DNA of 5,412 nt from an uncultured Thermoleophilia bacterium (GTDB lineage: Bacteria; Actinomycetota; Thermoleophilia; Gaiellales; F1-60-MAGs149). The translations under genes and the position numbers were made by a program. The notes beneath the pieces are model-generated. The model saw nothing but the letters and a program-made list of their open reading frames with translations, searched no databases and was not told the DNA's origin. The stretch is taken from the NCBI GenBank assembly GCA_902806305.1, contig CADCWC010000289.1:1-5412 (forward strand), in the 5' to 3' direction. Below are positions 5,355 through 5,412 of this stretch, in pieces; the stretch's first letter is position 1; the number at the start of each line of letters is the position of its first letter.

Positions 5355-5412
5355 CGGTAGGCGACCTGGGTCACGGAGTCGTCGCTGCGGCCGGCGACCC
5401 ACACCGCGTCCG
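5351..5412 (-). CDS. 3' end of a gene ending in a propeller-blade-like sequence (partial)
   Basis: The minus strand reads DAVWVAGRSDDSVTQVAYR and then TGA at 5353-5351; the gene enters from the right edge. The pattern VWVAxxxDDSVTxV resembles the last blade of YVTN/NHL or virginiamycin-B-lyase-like beta-propellers, which are often fused to regulators or secreted in actinobacteria. The gene is convergent with the FHA-HTH gene, with 6 bp between the two stops. With 19 residues visible, the fold is a guess and the function unknown. Confidence 0.5.
   Translation of the reverse strand, partial: DAVWVAGRSDDSVTQVAYR

Noticed and set aside
1..5412. CRISPR array, tRNA or rRNA genes, insertion-sequence ends, phage or defence genes
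   Set aside because: I looked for direct repeats, cloverleaf-like segments, transposase motifs and terminal inverted repeats and saw none. Nearly all sequence is explained by the genes and remnants listed; about 2631-2685 holds nothing recognisable.

Overview
The window is very GC-rich DNA with strong G/C third-position bias. It looks like a high-GC actinobacterium. The FHA-plus-helix-turn-helix protein, the NarL-type regulator remnant with its GEDDDRRILAVLAYA tail, and the SPDG propeller protein with a four-cysteine tail all remind me of Thermoleophilia (Solirubrobacter/Conexibacter-like soil bacteria). That placement is inference from family resemblance, not a search result.

Layout. (1) At the left edge, the last codons of an unidentified plus-strand gene overlap the next start by ATGA. 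(2) 62-2299 (+) is a full-length family 3 glycoside hydrolase of the BglX type without a signal peptide, so probably a cytoplasmic beta-glucosidase or related enzyme. (3) 2296-4569 is a minus-strand block of three genes read right to left. The first is an acyltransferase-3/SGNH (OafA-like) gene that has lost its middle and is out of frame. The second is an intact secreted TolB/PD40-type beta-propeller protein. The third is the DNA-binding half of a NarL/LuxR response regulator, with no receiver domain and two single-base frameshifts. (4) An 88-bp divergent spacer follows. (5) 4658-5344 (+) is an intact 228-aa FHA-HTH protein. (6) At the right edge lies the 3' end of a minus-strand gene whose tail resembles a beta-propeller blade.

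How it fits together. The hydrolase probably belongs to a sugar-use operon that starts left of the window. The minus-strand block looks like a decayed former operon in which only the secreted propeller gene survives. The FHA-HTH gene is probably a stand-alone regulator, perhaps reading Ser/Thr phosphorylation, but no kinase is visible here. No tRNA, rRNA, CRISPR array, insertion sequence, phage gene or obvious new defence system is visible. The most notable content is the two gene ruins around an intact gene, the exact 49-residue repeat period of the propeller, and the palindromic stop-codon arrangements at both convergent gene ends.
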